Shown: in pieces, positions 1 through 9,330 of the stretch
Layout: the number at the start of each line of letters is the position of its first letter
How positions within the stretch are numbered: the stretch's first letter is position 1
Assembly (NCBI RefSeq): GCF_001636345.1
Contig: NZ_KV440945.1
Location: 2,871,354 to 2,935,353 of the forward strand
Source: Cytobacillus gottheilii
GTDB lineage: Bacteria; Bacillota; Bacilli; Bacillales; Cytobacillaceae
Length of the DNA: 64,000 nt
Direction of reading: 5' to 3'
The notes under the pieces: model-generated
What the model was told of the DNA's origin: nothing
What the model saw: the letters and a program-made list of their open reading frames with translations, nothing else
Databases searched by the model: none
Position numbers and translations under genes: made by a program

Positions 1-122
1 TGTTCAGCTCTGAATGCTTTTTCGTTATGATCCTTTAACCAATCTCTCAGCTCGTGCAGCTGTAAAGAATAAATGGAAGGTTTTTGTTCTGTTGCTGTTT
101 TGTCTTTTGTTGCTTGTACCAT
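1..122 (-). CDS. rlmN: 23S rRNA/tRNA adenine-C2 methyltransferase RlmN, N-terminal part only
   Basis: Only the first 40 codons lie in the window; the gene runs off the left edge. The frame starts at ATG 122-120, directly after the rsmB stop, with an AAGGTG ribosome binding site inside the end of rsmB. The peptide contains SIYSLQLHELRDWL and KAFRAEQ, which match the start of Bacillus RlmN. The family is a radical-SAM enzyme that methylates C2 of A2503 in 23S rRNA and A37 in some tRNAs; its CxxxC cluster motif lies outside the window. Order fmt-rsmB-rlmN is as in B. subtilis. Confidence 0.85.
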   Translation of the reverse strand, partial: MVQATKDKTATEQKPSIYSLQLHELRDWLKDHNEKAFRAE

Positions 123-1478
123 TTATTGCACCTTCTTTCTTAGACTTGCTATATAAAAGCCGTCTGATCCTATATCCTGCGGCAGTATTTGCAGCTCAAA
201 ATCAGTTACTAAAGGCTTGATTGCCTCTGGCATTCTTGATTTTAAGGCTGCATCCGCTTCAAAATCTTTATGTTTTTGTAAAAATGCTTCAACTGTCTTT
301 ATATTTTCTTCCTTGTCAATTGTACAAGTACTATAAACTAGGATACCACCTTTTTTTAATAAAGGGGCAGCAGCGGTTAATAAATTCATTTGGATGTTAT
401 GAAGATTAGAAAGATCTTCTTCTTTTTTTGTGTACTTCATATCAGGCTTTCTTCTCATGACACCAAGCCCTGAGCAAGGTGCATCGAGGAGAATCCGATC
501 AAAGCTTTCTGCTTCAAAATGCTCTTGGACTGTTCTGCTATCCATTGCTTTAGCCGTAATGTTCTCAAGTCCAAGCCTGCTTGCATTATCTTTTATAAGT
601 TTTACTTTATGCTCATGAAGGTCTAACGAAACGAGTGTTCCGCTATTTTGCATCCTTTCAGCAATATGAGTGGATTTCCCTCCTGGAGCTGCACATGCAT
701 CAAGAATCTCCTCATCCTGACTGGCGCCAAGTGCGTAGGCTGCAAGCATCGAACTCTCATCCTGAATGGTCAGATAGCCTTCTTTAAATGCATTTGAACG
801 GGCTAAATTCCCGCGTTTGCACTTAATGGCAACGGGCAGAAACGGACTTTCTTCTACTTCAAACCCTTCCTCAAGCAGCATGTGAAGCACTTCTTCCCGT
901 GTTGCTTTAACTGTATTCACTCTGGCTGTTTGCAGCGGTGCGGTAAGATTCAGCAAACACATTTCTCTTGTTTTTTCGATGCCCAGCTGTTCAGCCCAGC
1001 GTTTCACCAGCCAAACTGGATGGCTTGTTTCAATGGAGATTCGTTCAATTGGATCTGTAATAGAATCAAGTGAAGGAACACCGCTGCGCTGAAAATTCCT
1101 TAGTACTCCATTAACAAGACCGGCAATTCCCTTATGGCCACGCTTTTTGGCCAATTCAACAGCTTCATTTAAAGCAGCATGATCCGGAATTTTGTCTAAA
1201 TAAACAAGCTGGTAGACCGTTAAACGAAGAAGCTGAATCACCCAGCTTTCAAGCTTTTTACTGTTTTTAATAAAAGGCTGTAAAAGAAAGTCTAGCGTCA
1301 TCTGGCGCTGTAATGTTCCATAGGTGATTTCCGTCAGCAACGCTGCATCCTTTGCATTTAATTCATTTTTGTTAATCGCATTATTAAGCAGAAGATTGCT
1401 GTAGGACTGGTTTTTCTCAATTGCTGTTAATAGCTCAAGTGCTGTTTCACGCACATTTTTCTTTGACGTCTTTTTCAT
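123..1478 (-). CDS. rsmB: 16S rRNA m5C967 methyltransferase RsmB (Sun)
   Basis: 451 aa, the normal length for Bacillus RsmB. The N-terminal ~140 residues are a NusB-like RNA-binding domain. The SAM-binding Rossmann domain follows, with [11 protein letters not shown] at about 260-270. The two catalytic cysteines are visible: DAPCSGLG (C335) and [11 protein letters not shown] (C385). The family methylates C967 of 16S rRNA using SAM. The ATG overlaps the fmt stop as ATGA, so the two are translationally coupled within the priA-def-fmt-rsmB-rlmN operon. Confidence 0.95.
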   Translation of the reverse strand: MKKTSKKNVRETALELLTAIEKNQSYSNLLLNNAINKNELNAKDAALLTEITYGTLQRQMTLDFLLQPFIKNSKKLESWVIQLLRLTVYQLVYLDKIPDHAALNEAVELAKKRGHKGIAGLVNGVLRNFQRSGVPSLDSITDPIERISIETSHPVWLVKRWAEQLGIEKTREMCLLNLTAPLQTARVNTVKATREEVLHMLLEEGFEVEESPFLPVAIKCKRGNLARSNAFKEGYLTIQDESSMLAAYALGASQDEEILDACAAPGGKSTHIAERMQNSGTLVSLDLHEHKVKLIKDNASRLGLENITAKAMDSRTVQEHFEAESFDRILLDAPCSGLGVMRRKPDMKYTKKEEDLSNLHNIQMNLLTAAAPLLKKGGILVYSTCTIDKEENIKTVEAFLQKHKDFEADAALKSRMPEAIKPLVTDFELQILPQDIGSDGFYIASLRKKVQ

Positions 1479-2425
1479 GAATGATCCCCTAATACAAACC
1501 CTTTTGTCAGCTTCGTGCCGGCACCTCTTAAATATTCTCCTGCATCCATTTTTTTCTTGCCAGAAGGCTGCAGTTCAACTATTTTAATCGCAGTTTGATT
1601 ACCGGAAGCAATCGTTAATCCCTGATCATCTGTTGCTAAAATGGTGCCTGGAGCAAAAGTTTCAGCGATTTCCACTTTCTCAGCTTTCCAAACTTTTAAA
1701 ACTGCTCCTTCTACGGTTGTGTAAGCAACTGGCCATGGATTTAGACCGCGAATATGATTGTAGATTTCTTCACCATTTTTCGTCCAATCAATCTTTTCTT
1801 GCTCACGCTTAATATTGGAAGCAAAAGTTGCCAAAGCATCGTCTTGTACGATCGGTTCTAATTCACCGTTTATGAGCTTTGGCAATGTTTCGGAAAGAAG
1901 TTTGCAGCCAGTCTCACTTAATTTATCGTGAAGAGTTCCAACATTATCGTCTTCTGTTATAACGACTTCTGCTTGTGTTAATATATCGCCCGCATCTAAT
2001 TTTTCAGCCATATACATGATGGTAATGCCTGTTTTTTCTTTCCCCTGCATGATTGCATAATGAATCGGCGCCCCGCCGCGAAGTTCCGGCAGAAGTGATG
2101 CATGAACATTAATACAGCCAAATTTAGGGGCTTCCAGCAATGCTTTAGGTAAGATTTGGCCAAATGCAGCCGTTACGACTAAATCAGGCTGTAAATCCAA
2201 AATAGGCTGCAATTCTTCAGGATTGCGGATTTTTTCAGGCTGATATACCGGGATCCCTCTTTTTACAGCTTCTGCTTTAACAGGTGGAGGAGTCAGCACT
2301 TTTTTCCTGCCCACAGGACGGTCCGGCTGTGTCACCACTGCAATCACATCATAGCCATCACTTAAAAGCTGCTGCAGAATAGGGACTGAAAAGTCTGGAG
2401 TTCCCATGAAAATAATTTTTGTCAT
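1475..2425 (-). CDS. fmt: Methionyl-tRNA formyltransferase
   Basis: 316 aa. Transfers a formyl group from 10-formyl-THF to Met-tRNAi before translation initiation. The N-terminal formyltransferase domain holds the catalytic set N107, H109 and D145 within [15 protein letters not shown] and the DAGDI segment; the C-terminal part is the tRNA-binding OB-like domain. It overlaps def upstream and rsmB downstream by ATGA at both ends. Pairing with peptide deformylase is the usual Bacillus arrangement: formyl is added and later removed. Confidence 0.97.
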   Translation of the reverse strand: MTKIIFMGTPDFSVPILQQLLSDGYDVIAVVTQPDRPVGRKKVLTPPPVKAEAVKRGIPVYQPEKIRNPEELQPILDLQPDLVVTAAFGQILPKALLEAPKFGCINVHASLLPELRGGAPIHYAIMQGKEKTGITIMYMAEKLDAGDILTQAEVVITEDDNVGTLHDKLSETGCKLLSETLPKLINGELEPIVQDDALATFASNIKREQEKIDWTKNGEEIYNHIRGLNPWPVAYTTVEGAVLKVWKAEKVEIAETFAPGTILATDDQGLTIASGNQTAIKIVELQPSGKKKMDAGEYLRGAGTKLTKGFVLGDHS

Positions 2426-2907
2426 TCCTCTTCCATCCCTTCAAGTTCGTGTTCTTCTATATATCTTGAAACCTTGGATGTAAACAGAATGCCATTCAAA
2501 TGATCAATTTCATGCAGGATCGCTCTTGCTAAAAATCCTTCTGCTTCAAGCTTATAAAATTTACCTGTTCGATCCTGCGCTTTAATCTTTACCGTTTCCG
2601 GTCTTGTCACTTCTCCATATAACCCAGGAAAACTTAAACAGCCTTCCACATCTGTCATTTCGCCTGCTGTTTCCACGACAACAGGATTGATCATTTCAAT
2701 GGTACCTGTTTCATCATCAATATCAACAACGGCCACTTGGATATTCAGTCCAATTTGCGGGGCAGCGAGTCCTACTCCATCAAATTCAATCATTGTATCA
2801 TACATATCGTTTAGAAGTTTAGTTAATTTTTTATCAAATACTTTAACAGGTTCACACTGTTCCTCTAAAATCGGATCAGGGTGCATAACGATTTTTCTAA
2901 TTGCCAA
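2422..2907 (-). CDS. def: Peptide deformylase
   Basis: 161 aa, type 1-like. It removes the N-formyl group from nascent proteins. All three signature motifs are present: [10 protein letters not shown] (residues ~44-53), EGCLSFPG (metal ligand C90) and HEIDHLNG (H132, catalytic E133, H136). The ATG at 2907 follows a GGAGG site. The stop overlaps the fmt start. The gene is separated from priA upstream by about 330 bp that hold a GC-rich repeat element. Confidence 0.97.
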   Translation of the reverse strand: MAIRKIVMHPDPILEEQCEPVKVFDKKLTKLLNDMYDTMIEFDGVGLAAPQIGLNIQVAVVDIDDETGTIEMINPVVVETAGEMTDVEGCLSFPGLYGEVTRPETVKIKAQDRTGKFYKLEAEGFLARAILHEIDHLNGILFTSKVSRYIEEHELEGMEEE

Positions 2908-3057
2908 AATGTATTTCCTCCAACTCTATCGTAACGCGTTTCTTACAGCGTTTTGTTCAATTAACGTGCATTACATACTGTTTTTCTCTAGTTTTCACAA
3001 ATTTCTATAAGTTCATAAGTGTTTCTTTGAAATCAAGGATATAACATAATGAAATAG

Positions 3058-3190
3058 CAGGGATTTCCACTCCATGGTACTCGCTTTCCGGCGGGGCGGG
3101 TGCTGAGCCTCCTCGTCGCTACGCTCCTGCGGGGTCTCAGCTCCCCACTCGTCCCGCAGGAGTCTCGCACCATTCCGTTCCAATCAAAGA
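3058..3190. repeat. GC-rich palindromic intergenic element between priA and def
   Basis: This ~130-bp stretch is far more GC-rich than its surroundings and has no credible gene. It contains a perfect 10-bp inverted repeat, CTCCTGCGGG (3124-3133) and CCCGCAGGAG (3153-3162), so a transcript on either strand would fold. The flanking text (TTGATTGGAACGGAA at the right end on the minus strand and GGAGTGGAAATC at the left) resembles an interspersed element I recognise from many Bacillaceae genomes; that recognition is from memory. Only one copy lies here. Together with AT-rich flanks it fills the 334-bp gap between the priA stop and the def start. Confidence 0.6.
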
Positions 3191-3241
3191 GTAGTCTGCT
3201 GATCGTCTTTCTCTTTAGAAACAGTAATCGTTTTATAATCA

Positions 3242-5647
3242 CTACATTAAAATATACGGGTTTACGTCAATGGATATTTGCAGGCCGCCGGTGGCTATTT
3301 CTTGCTGGTATTGGTCAAGGACCGTTTTCAGCGCGCCATTAAGCTGTGGTTCCCGTTTGTATTTTACCAGACATTGATATCGATATCTATTGTTGATGCG
3401 GGGGATAGGCGATGCTACCGGTCCAAGGACAACTGCTTCATCTGATAGCTTTGCTCTCACCCATCCTGTAATTTTTTCTGTCACTGCCACTGCTTTCATC
3501 AGCTGTTCATGGCTTACAGTTATTAAGGATATATAATAGAAAGGCGGATATTTATGAATTTTGCGGATCATCATTTCCTTATCATAAAAACGGTCATAAT
3601 CCTGTGTACCAGCAAGTACTACACTGTAATGCTCAGGTGTGTACGTTTGGATGATAACCTCCCCTTCCAATTGATGCCTGCCTGCTCGCCCGCTTACTTG
3701 CGTTAAGAGCTGAAAGGTTTTTTCGGAGGAGCGGAAATCAGGCAAATGGAGCATCGTATCCGCTGAAAGAACGCCTACAAGCGTGATATTAGGAAAATCA
3801 AGCCCTTTGGCAATCATTTGTGTGCCAAGTAAAATATCTGCTTGTCCCTCTTGAAATTGGTTCAGCAGTTTTTCATGTGCTCCTTTTCTGCTTGTTGTAT
3901 CCACATCCATTCGGATGACTTTTGCTTCAGGCAGAACCTTCACTAGCTCTTCTTCCACCTTTTGGGTACCTGTGCCAAAATAGCGGATATGTTCACTTTG
4001 ACATTCCGGACAAACAGATGGAACATGGTCCTCATGTCCGCAATAATGACATTTCATTTGCCTGCTATATTGATGATATGTTAATGAGATATCACAATTT
4101 GGGCAATTGATGACATAACCGCAGTCTCTGCACATAACAAAGGAAGAATGACCTCTTTTGTTTAAAAATAGAACAGTCTGTTCTTTCTTTTCAATCCGTT
4201 CTTTTAATTTATCAAGCAGCACCCTGGAAAACATCGAACGGTTCCCTTCACGCAGCTCCTCTCTCATATCAATAATCGTAACAGCTGGCAGGGCTTGGTT
4301 GTTCATCCTTTTTGGAAGCTTGAGCAGCTTATAGACATCTTTTTGCGCTCGTGCAAATGTTTCAAGAGCAGGTGTTGCGCTGCCAAGCACGACTGGACAG
4401 CGGTATGTTTTCGCCCTTTCAATCGCCACATCCCGTGCATGGTACCTCGGGTTTTCCTCCTGCTTATAGCTAGTTTCATGTTCTTCATCAATAATGATTA
4501 TGCCTAGATTTTCAAAAGGTGCAAAAATAGCTGAACGTGCTCCAACCGCAACACTGACTTCTTTGCGCTGAATCTTCCGCCATTCATCATATTTTTCTCC
4601 AGCAGAAAGGCCGCTGTGTAAAACAGCTACCTGATCGCCGAATCTGCCTTTAAATCTAGTAACCATTTGCGGTGTTAATGAGATTTCAGGAACGAGTACG
4701 ATCGCTTCTCTGCCCTGTTCGAGCACTCGCTGAATCGATTGCAGATAAACTTCCGTTTTCCCGCTTCCTGTCACACCATATAGAAGAAACACTTCATGTT
4801 CATGCTGTTCAACAGAACGCCAGATTGGAATAATTGCATTATGCTGCTCCTCTGTTAAAGAAAGTGGAACCGTACTGGAAAACTGGCGCTCGGCAAAAGG
4901 ATCCCTGTACACTTCTAAATATGTTTCAGACAGCATTCCTTTTTTCACAAGACCTTTGATGACAGCCGACGACACTTCTAATACGTCTTCAATTTCTTTT
5001 TGGAATATAGGTCCTTCCTGTACCTGAAAATAGGATAGTACTTCTTTTTGTTTTGCTGCATTTGCTGGCAGCGATTTTATCCAATTTTCCAACTGGGCAC
5101 GATCTGGACAATAGATGGCCTTTAATTTCTTCTTTTTCACACGTTCTTTTACTTCATATATAAGTTCAATGCTGCCCTCTGCTACCGCTTTTTGCAGCGT
5201 GCGCATAGATGCATGGCTCGTTGCTTCTTCCCAAGTGATACTATCACGATCTGAAAAAAGCGGCTTTATAGAAGGATCAAGATTTTCAATTACATCGATC
5301 CGCTTCAGCTTTTTTTCATATTTTGCTTTTAAAGCAGCTGGAAGCATCGCTTGATATGCTGAAATCTTATAGCTGAGAGTGTGATTTGATAGCCAATCTC
5401 CGAGGGAAAGCAATTCCTTATTTAAGATTGGATTAAGATCCATCGGCTCGATCAGCTCTTTTAATGACTTAAAGTCTGATTCTGCCTTAATACCTACAAC
5501 GAAGCCTTGTATTTTTCTTGGCCCGAATGGGACGATCACCCGCATTCCAGGCTTAATGATTTCTATAAGGTGTTCTGGAATCAGATAATCAAAAGGCTTG
5601 TCCGTTTGTTTGGCTGGAACATCTACAATGACACTTGCAACATTCAT
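3242..5647 (-). CDS. priA: Primosomal protein N' (replication restart helicase PriA)
   Basis: 801 aa from the chosen start. PriA is a 3'-5' DNA helicase that reloads DnaB at stalled forks. Domains in order: N-terminal DNA-binding region, winged helix, helicase core with Walker A GVTGSGKTE (~291-299) and DEEH box IIIDEEHETSYKQ, then a two-zinc insert with eight cysteines (CRDCGY, CPNC, CHYC, CPEC), and helicase motifs TQMIAKGLDFPN and QVSGRAGR. The longest frame would start at 5674, but ATG 5647-5645 forms an ATGA overlap with the coaBC stop and matches the B. subtilis N-terminus (MNxAxVIVDV), so it is preferred. Confidence 0.96.
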   Translation of the reverse strand: MNVASVIVDVPAKQTDKPFDYLIPEHLIEIIKPGMRVIVPFGPRKIQGFVVGIKAESDFKSLKELIEPMDLNPILNKELLSLGDWLSNHTLSYKISAYQAMLPAALKAKYEKKLKRIDVIENLDPSIKPLFSDRDSITWEEATSHASMRTLQKAVAEGSIELIYEVKERVKKKKLKAIYCPDRAQLENWIKSLPANAAKQKEVLSYFQVQEGPIFQKEIEDVLEVSSAVIKGLVKKGMLSETYLEVYRDPFAERQFSSTVPLSLTEEQHNAIIPIWRSVEQHEHEVFLLYGVTGSGKTEVYLQSIQRVLEQGREAIVLVPEISLTPQMVTRFKGRFGDQVAVLHSGLSAGEKYDEWRKIQRKEVSVAVGARSAIFAPFENLGIIIIDEEHETSYKQEENPRYHARDVAIERAKTYRCPVVLGSATPALETFARAQKDVYKLLKLPKRMNNQALPAVTIIDMREELREGNRSMFSRVLLDKLKERIEKKEQTVLFLNKRGHSSFVMCRDCGYVINCPNCDISLTYHQYSRQMKCHYCGHEDHVPSVCPECQSEHIRYFGTGTQKVEEELVKVLPEAKVIRMDVDTTSRKGAHEKLLNQFQEGQADILLGTQMIAKGLDFPNITLVGVLSADTMLHLPDFRSSEKTFQLLTQVSGRAGRHQLEGEVIIQTYTPEHYSVVLAGTQDYDRFYDKEMMIRKIHKYPPFYYISLITVSHEQLMKAVAVTEKITGWVRAKLSDEAVVLGPVASPIPRINNRYRYQCLVKYKREPQLNGALKTVLDQYQQEIATGGLQISIDVNPYILM

Positions 5648-6852
5648 TCTCCATTTGCTCCCAGCAGAAGGCAAGCTTCCTCTAGAATTTTCATTGCGAC
5701 CGTCTTTTTATCGAGGAGCGGCAGTTCAATTACACTTCCGTCCTTTTTATAGAGAGTGACAATATTCGTATCTGTTCCAAATCCTGCACCTTCTGTTTTC
5801 ACATTATTGGCAACGATCATATCAGCATTTTTCTTTTTCAGTTTTTTGGAGGCATATTCCTCAAGGTGATCTGTTTCGGCAGCAAATCCTATTAAGAGCT
5901 GACTTTGCTTTTTTTGTCCAAGTTCATACAAAATATCTTTAGTTCGTTCAAGCTGCAGCACTTCTTCTCCGGGCTGTTTTTTAATCTTTTGATCAGCAGC
6001 ATATTTAGGTCTGTAATCAGCCACTGCAGCGGTTTTGACGACGATTTGCGCATGATCATATTCCTTTAGTACTGCTTGATACATTTCTTCAGCACTCTCT
6101 ACTTTAACAACCTTAACACCAGCTGGAGGCTGAATGGAAACGGGTCCTGAAATAAGAGTCACATTCCCGCCAAGCTTTTTAGCAGCTTCTGCAATAGCAT
6201 AGCCCATTTTCCCTGATGAATGATTGGTCAGATAGCGGACCGGATCAATTTTCTCACGGGTTGGCCCTGCCGTCACAACAATATTTTTACCGGACAAGGG
6301 TTTTTTTTGACTAGAAAAATATGAATTCATATGTTCTACAATTTTCTCCGGCTCTTCCAGTCTGCCTTTCCCAATATATCCGCAAGCAAGATAGCCTTCA
6401 CTTGGTTCAATAAAGGAATAGCCAAAGTCAGCTAATGTTTGGATGTTTTTTTGCACTGCCGGGTGAGCGTACATATGAACATTCATGGCTGGTGCTATCC
6501 AGATCGGTGCTGTTGCTGCCAGCAATGTAGTCGAAATCATATTATCAGCAATGCCGTTTGCCAGTTTTCCAATTATGTTGGCTGTAGCAGGGGCGATTAA
6601 AATAAGGTCAGCCCAATCCGCAAGATCAATATGTGCAATCACTTTTGAATCTTTTTCATCAAATGTATCGTAATAGACGTCATTTCGCGACAATGCTTGG
6701 AACGTGAGCGGTGCAACAAATTTTTGGGCTGAGTCGCTTATGATCACTTTTACGTCTGCTCCCGCTTGTGTAAGCTTGCTAGTGAGTGCTGCAGCTTTAT
6801 AAACAGCAATCCCGCCAGTCACACAGAGCAGAATCTTTTTTCCATTAAGCAT
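5644..6852 (-). CDS. coaBC: Bifunctional phosphopantothenoylcysteine decarboxylase / phosphopantothenate-cysteine ligase
   Basis: 402 aa. Two steps of CoA synthesis: CoaB joins cysteine to 4'-phosphopantothenate, and the FMN-dependent CoaC half decarboxylates the product. The CoaC half carries catalytic H75 (IAHIDLADWADL), PAMN (N~124) and the ACGYIGKGR loop with C157. The CoaB half begins near residue 190 with VVTAGPTREKIDPVRY. ATG 6852 is chosen because the GGGGGAA binding site lies between it and an upstream in-frame ATG at 6867. The stop overlaps the priA start. Confidence 0.96.
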   Translation of the reverse strand: MLNGKKILLCVTGGIAVYKAAALTSKLTQAGADVKVIISDSAQKFVAPLTFQALSRNDVYYDTFDEKDSKVIAHIDLADWADLILIAPATANIIGKLANGIADNMISTTLLAATAPIWIAPAMNVHMYAHPAVQKNIQTLADFGYSFIEPSEGYLACGYIGKGRLEEPEKIVEHMNSYFSSQKKPLSGKNIVVTAGPTREKIDPVRYLTNHSSGKMGYAIAEAAKKLGGNVTLISGPVSIQPPAGVKVVKVESAEEMYQAVLKEYDHAQIVVKTAAVADYRPKYAADQKIKKQPGEEVLQLERTKDILYELGQKKQSQLLIGFAAETDHLEEYASKKLKKKNADMIVANNVKTEGAGFGTDTNIVTLYKKDGSVIELPLLDKKTVAMKILEEACLLLGANGE

Positions 6853-7047
6853 ATTCGTTCCCCCCATTTAAACAGTTCGCCATTCTTTCTTCTATTATCA
6901 TCGAACAGTGGATTTATTTCATCAATTTCATGCCTTTCGCAGAAAAAGAGAAGAAATATGCTGCTGAGTCATTTGATTTCGAGCGTGAATATTTCTTCAC
7001 ACTCTCACCAGCTCGCTTCTATCTGCATTTTTCAAAAAAGCCAATAA

Positions 7048-7078
7048 AAATAACAACCTTGTTTAGAGGTTGTTATTT
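7048..7078 (-). terminator. Rho-independent terminator downstream of rpoZ
   Basis: A perfect 12-bp stem, AAATAACAACCT (7048-7059) with AGGTTGTTATTT (7067-7078), and a 7-nt loop. On the minus strand it is followed by TTATTGG, so the U-rich tail is partly inside the stem. It lies between the rpoZ stop and coaBC and suggests that gmk-rpoZ and coaBC-priA are separable units. The rest of the ~315-bp gap shows no gene. Confidence 0.6.
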
Positions 7079-7167
7079 CGCGGTTTTCTTTGCTGTACGG
7101 TTAGACTGCTACGAGAGGCAGCCTGCATGTTCAACATTATTTTATAACAGCAAGACAGGTTTTACAA

Positions 7168-7377
7168 TCAATCCGTACTGTCTTCTTTAAGGCGGTAAAG
7201 CAGTTCGTCTGCATTAATTTCTTCCAGCGCTTTTCCTACATTCTTATGAGAAATGTAGTTGCTGAGCTGGTACTCTGGATTTATCTGAAGCTGGCGAGCG
7301 CGTTTCGCTGCTACAGATACTAAGGAATATTTAGAATCAATTTTAGTCATTAAAGAATCAATAGATGGATCAAGCAT
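7168..7377 (-). CDS. rpoZ: RNA polymerase omega subunit
   Basis: 69 aa. Omega helps fold and assemble the beta' subunit. It begins [19 protein letters not shown] and contains [12 protein letters not shown] and [13 protein letters not shown], the conserved omega motifs seen in B. subtilis RpoZ. It starts 2 bp after the gmk stop, as in other Bacillus genomes. It ends acidic (LKEDSTD), normal for this family. Confidence 0.96.
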   Translation of the reverse strand: MLDPSIDSLMTKIDSKYSLVSVAAKRARQLQINPEYQLSNYISHKNVGKALEEINADELLYRLKEDSTD

Positions 7378-7379
7378 GT

Positions 7380-8003
<624 letters not shown>

Positions 8004-8267
8004 CTATCCTTCCTCTACAATTTCATCGCGATCATATAATCTAGCCGCAACCGTTTCTGGCTGTACGGCCGATAGAATAACATGGTCACTGTCCATCACA
8101 ATGACAGCTCTTGTTCTTCTCCCGTATGTCGCATCTATTAAAGATCCCCGATCACGAGCATCTTGAATGATTCTTTTAATAGGGGCCGATTCAGGGCTGA
8201 CGATGGATATAATCCTATTGGCAGAAACAATGTTTCCAAATCCAATGTTAATTAATTTGATTGACAT
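8004..8267 (-). CDS. remA: Extracellular matrix regulator RemA
   Basis: 87 aa. In B. subtilis RemA (YlzA) is a DNA-binding protein that activates biofilm matrix operons and osmoprotection genes. The conserved core is intact: [42 protein letters not shown] and [18 protein letters not shown]. The open frame extends to 8279, but GGAGG sits between that ATG and ATG 8267, and [12 protein letters not shown] matches known N-termini, so 8267 is used. Confidence 0.95.
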   Translation of the reverse strand: MSIKLINIGFGNIVSANRIISIVSPESAPIKRIIQDARDRGSLIDATYGRRTRAVIVMDSDHVILSAVQPETVAARLYDRDEIVEEG

Positions 8268-8326
8268 AGTGTCCTCCAATCATCAGTTATTTATTTTTGC
8301 CGTTTACGGCCGTTCATAAACAACTT

Positions 8327-9196
8327 CTATTCAATATTTTGAACTTGTTCCTTCATTTTTTCCAGCAGACTCTTCATTTCTACCACTTCGGAAGCGATGT
8401 GGGCATCATTTGCTTTAGCGCCGATCGTATTGGCTTCACGATTCATTTCCTGAAGCAGGAAATCCAGCTTTCTGCCTATAGAACCTTCTGTTTCCAAGGT
8501 TTGTCTGAATTGATGAATATGACTTTGCAATCTTGTTAATTCCTCATTGATATCGGATTTATCTGCAAATATAGCGGCCTCAGCTGCAATTCTCGACTCA
8601 TCCAATTCGCCTGACAAGTATTCTTGCATTTTCTTTTTTAAGCGTTCCTCATACTTTAATACAACAGAAGGTGCATATTCTTTTAATTGCGATATACAAC
8701 TTTGCAGATGTGAAAGCAAGTTAAGAAAATCCTTTTTCAATTCTTCGCCTTCTGCCATCCTCATAGCAACAAGCTGCTGGCATGCTTCCTCAACAGCTTC
8801 AATAAACAGGGGCTCGAATTCATCTGTGGATACTTCACTTTCTTCTATGTACAAAAACTCTTCTCGCATTAAATCTTGTACTGCAAGGCCTGGAAGATCG
8901 TATTTTTCACTGATTTTCTTCATGTTTTCATAGTACTGATGCAGCAGCGGCCAATCAATCACCATTTCCTTAGCGGAATCGCCTTCTTTTGTCACTGCTG
9001 AAAATATTTCTATTCTACCACGTTTAATCGATTTTGAAAGCCGTTTTTTAACTTTTTCCTCAAAGTGTACATATTGCTTTGGCAAACGCATCATATATTC
9101 TGCAAATCGATGATTGACCGTTTTGATCTCGATCGTAATCGTAAAAAGGTCATGTTCCTTTTTACTGCGTCCGAAACCAGTCATACTTCTGACCAT
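8327..9196 (-). CDS. yloC: YicC/YloC family endoribonuclease
   Basis: 289 aa. YicC-family proteins have been described as endoribonucleases. The start MVRSMTGFGRSK and the C-terminal DUF1732 block (IGRKLDFLLQEMNREANT and KANDAHIASEVVEMKSLLEK) are diagnostic. The middle is helical and charged. It is the first gene of the yicC-remA-gmk-rpoZ series. The ATPase gene upstream ends at a terminator (9285-9313), so a promoter should lie in the ~90 bp before this start, though no clear box was assigned. Confidence 0.92.
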   Translation of the reverse strand: MVRSMTGFGRSKKEHDLFTITIEIKTVNHRFAEYMMRLPKQYVHFEEKVKKRLSKSIKRGRIEIFSAVTKEGDSAKEMVIDWPLLHQYYENMKKISEKYDLPGLAVQDLMREEFLYIEESEVSTDEFEPLFIEAVEEACQQLVAMRMAEGEELKKDFLNLLSHLQSCISQLKEYAPSVVLKYEERLKKKMQEYLSGELDESRIAAEAAIFADKSDINEELTRLQSHIHQFRQTLETEGSIGRKLDFLLQEMNREANTIGAKANDAHIASEVVEMKSLLEKMKEQVQNIE

Positions 9197-9284
9197 TTAT
9201 ATACACTTCCTTTATAAAACAACATTCTAAATATGTATGTATATCTGCCAAATTGCTGGCGGTAATCTTGTTAAAATAAAAAAG

Positions 9285-9313
9285 AAGGTAATAGAGCGCA
9301 TCTCTACTACCTT
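9285..9313 (-). terminator. Terminator of the calcium ATPase gene
   Basis: On the minus strand a 12-bp stem with one G-U pair (arms 9302-9313 and 9285-9296) and a 5-nt loop is followed by CTTTTTTATTTT. It starts 18 bp after the ATPase stop and is a standard intrinsic terminator. Confidence 0.85.
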
Positions 9314-9330
9314 AAGGATTATATCATACT

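Noticed and set aside
3033-3342. Small frames across the GC-rich element on both strands
   Set aside because: They arise from stop-poor GC-rich palindromic DNA, lack ribosome sites and match nothing.
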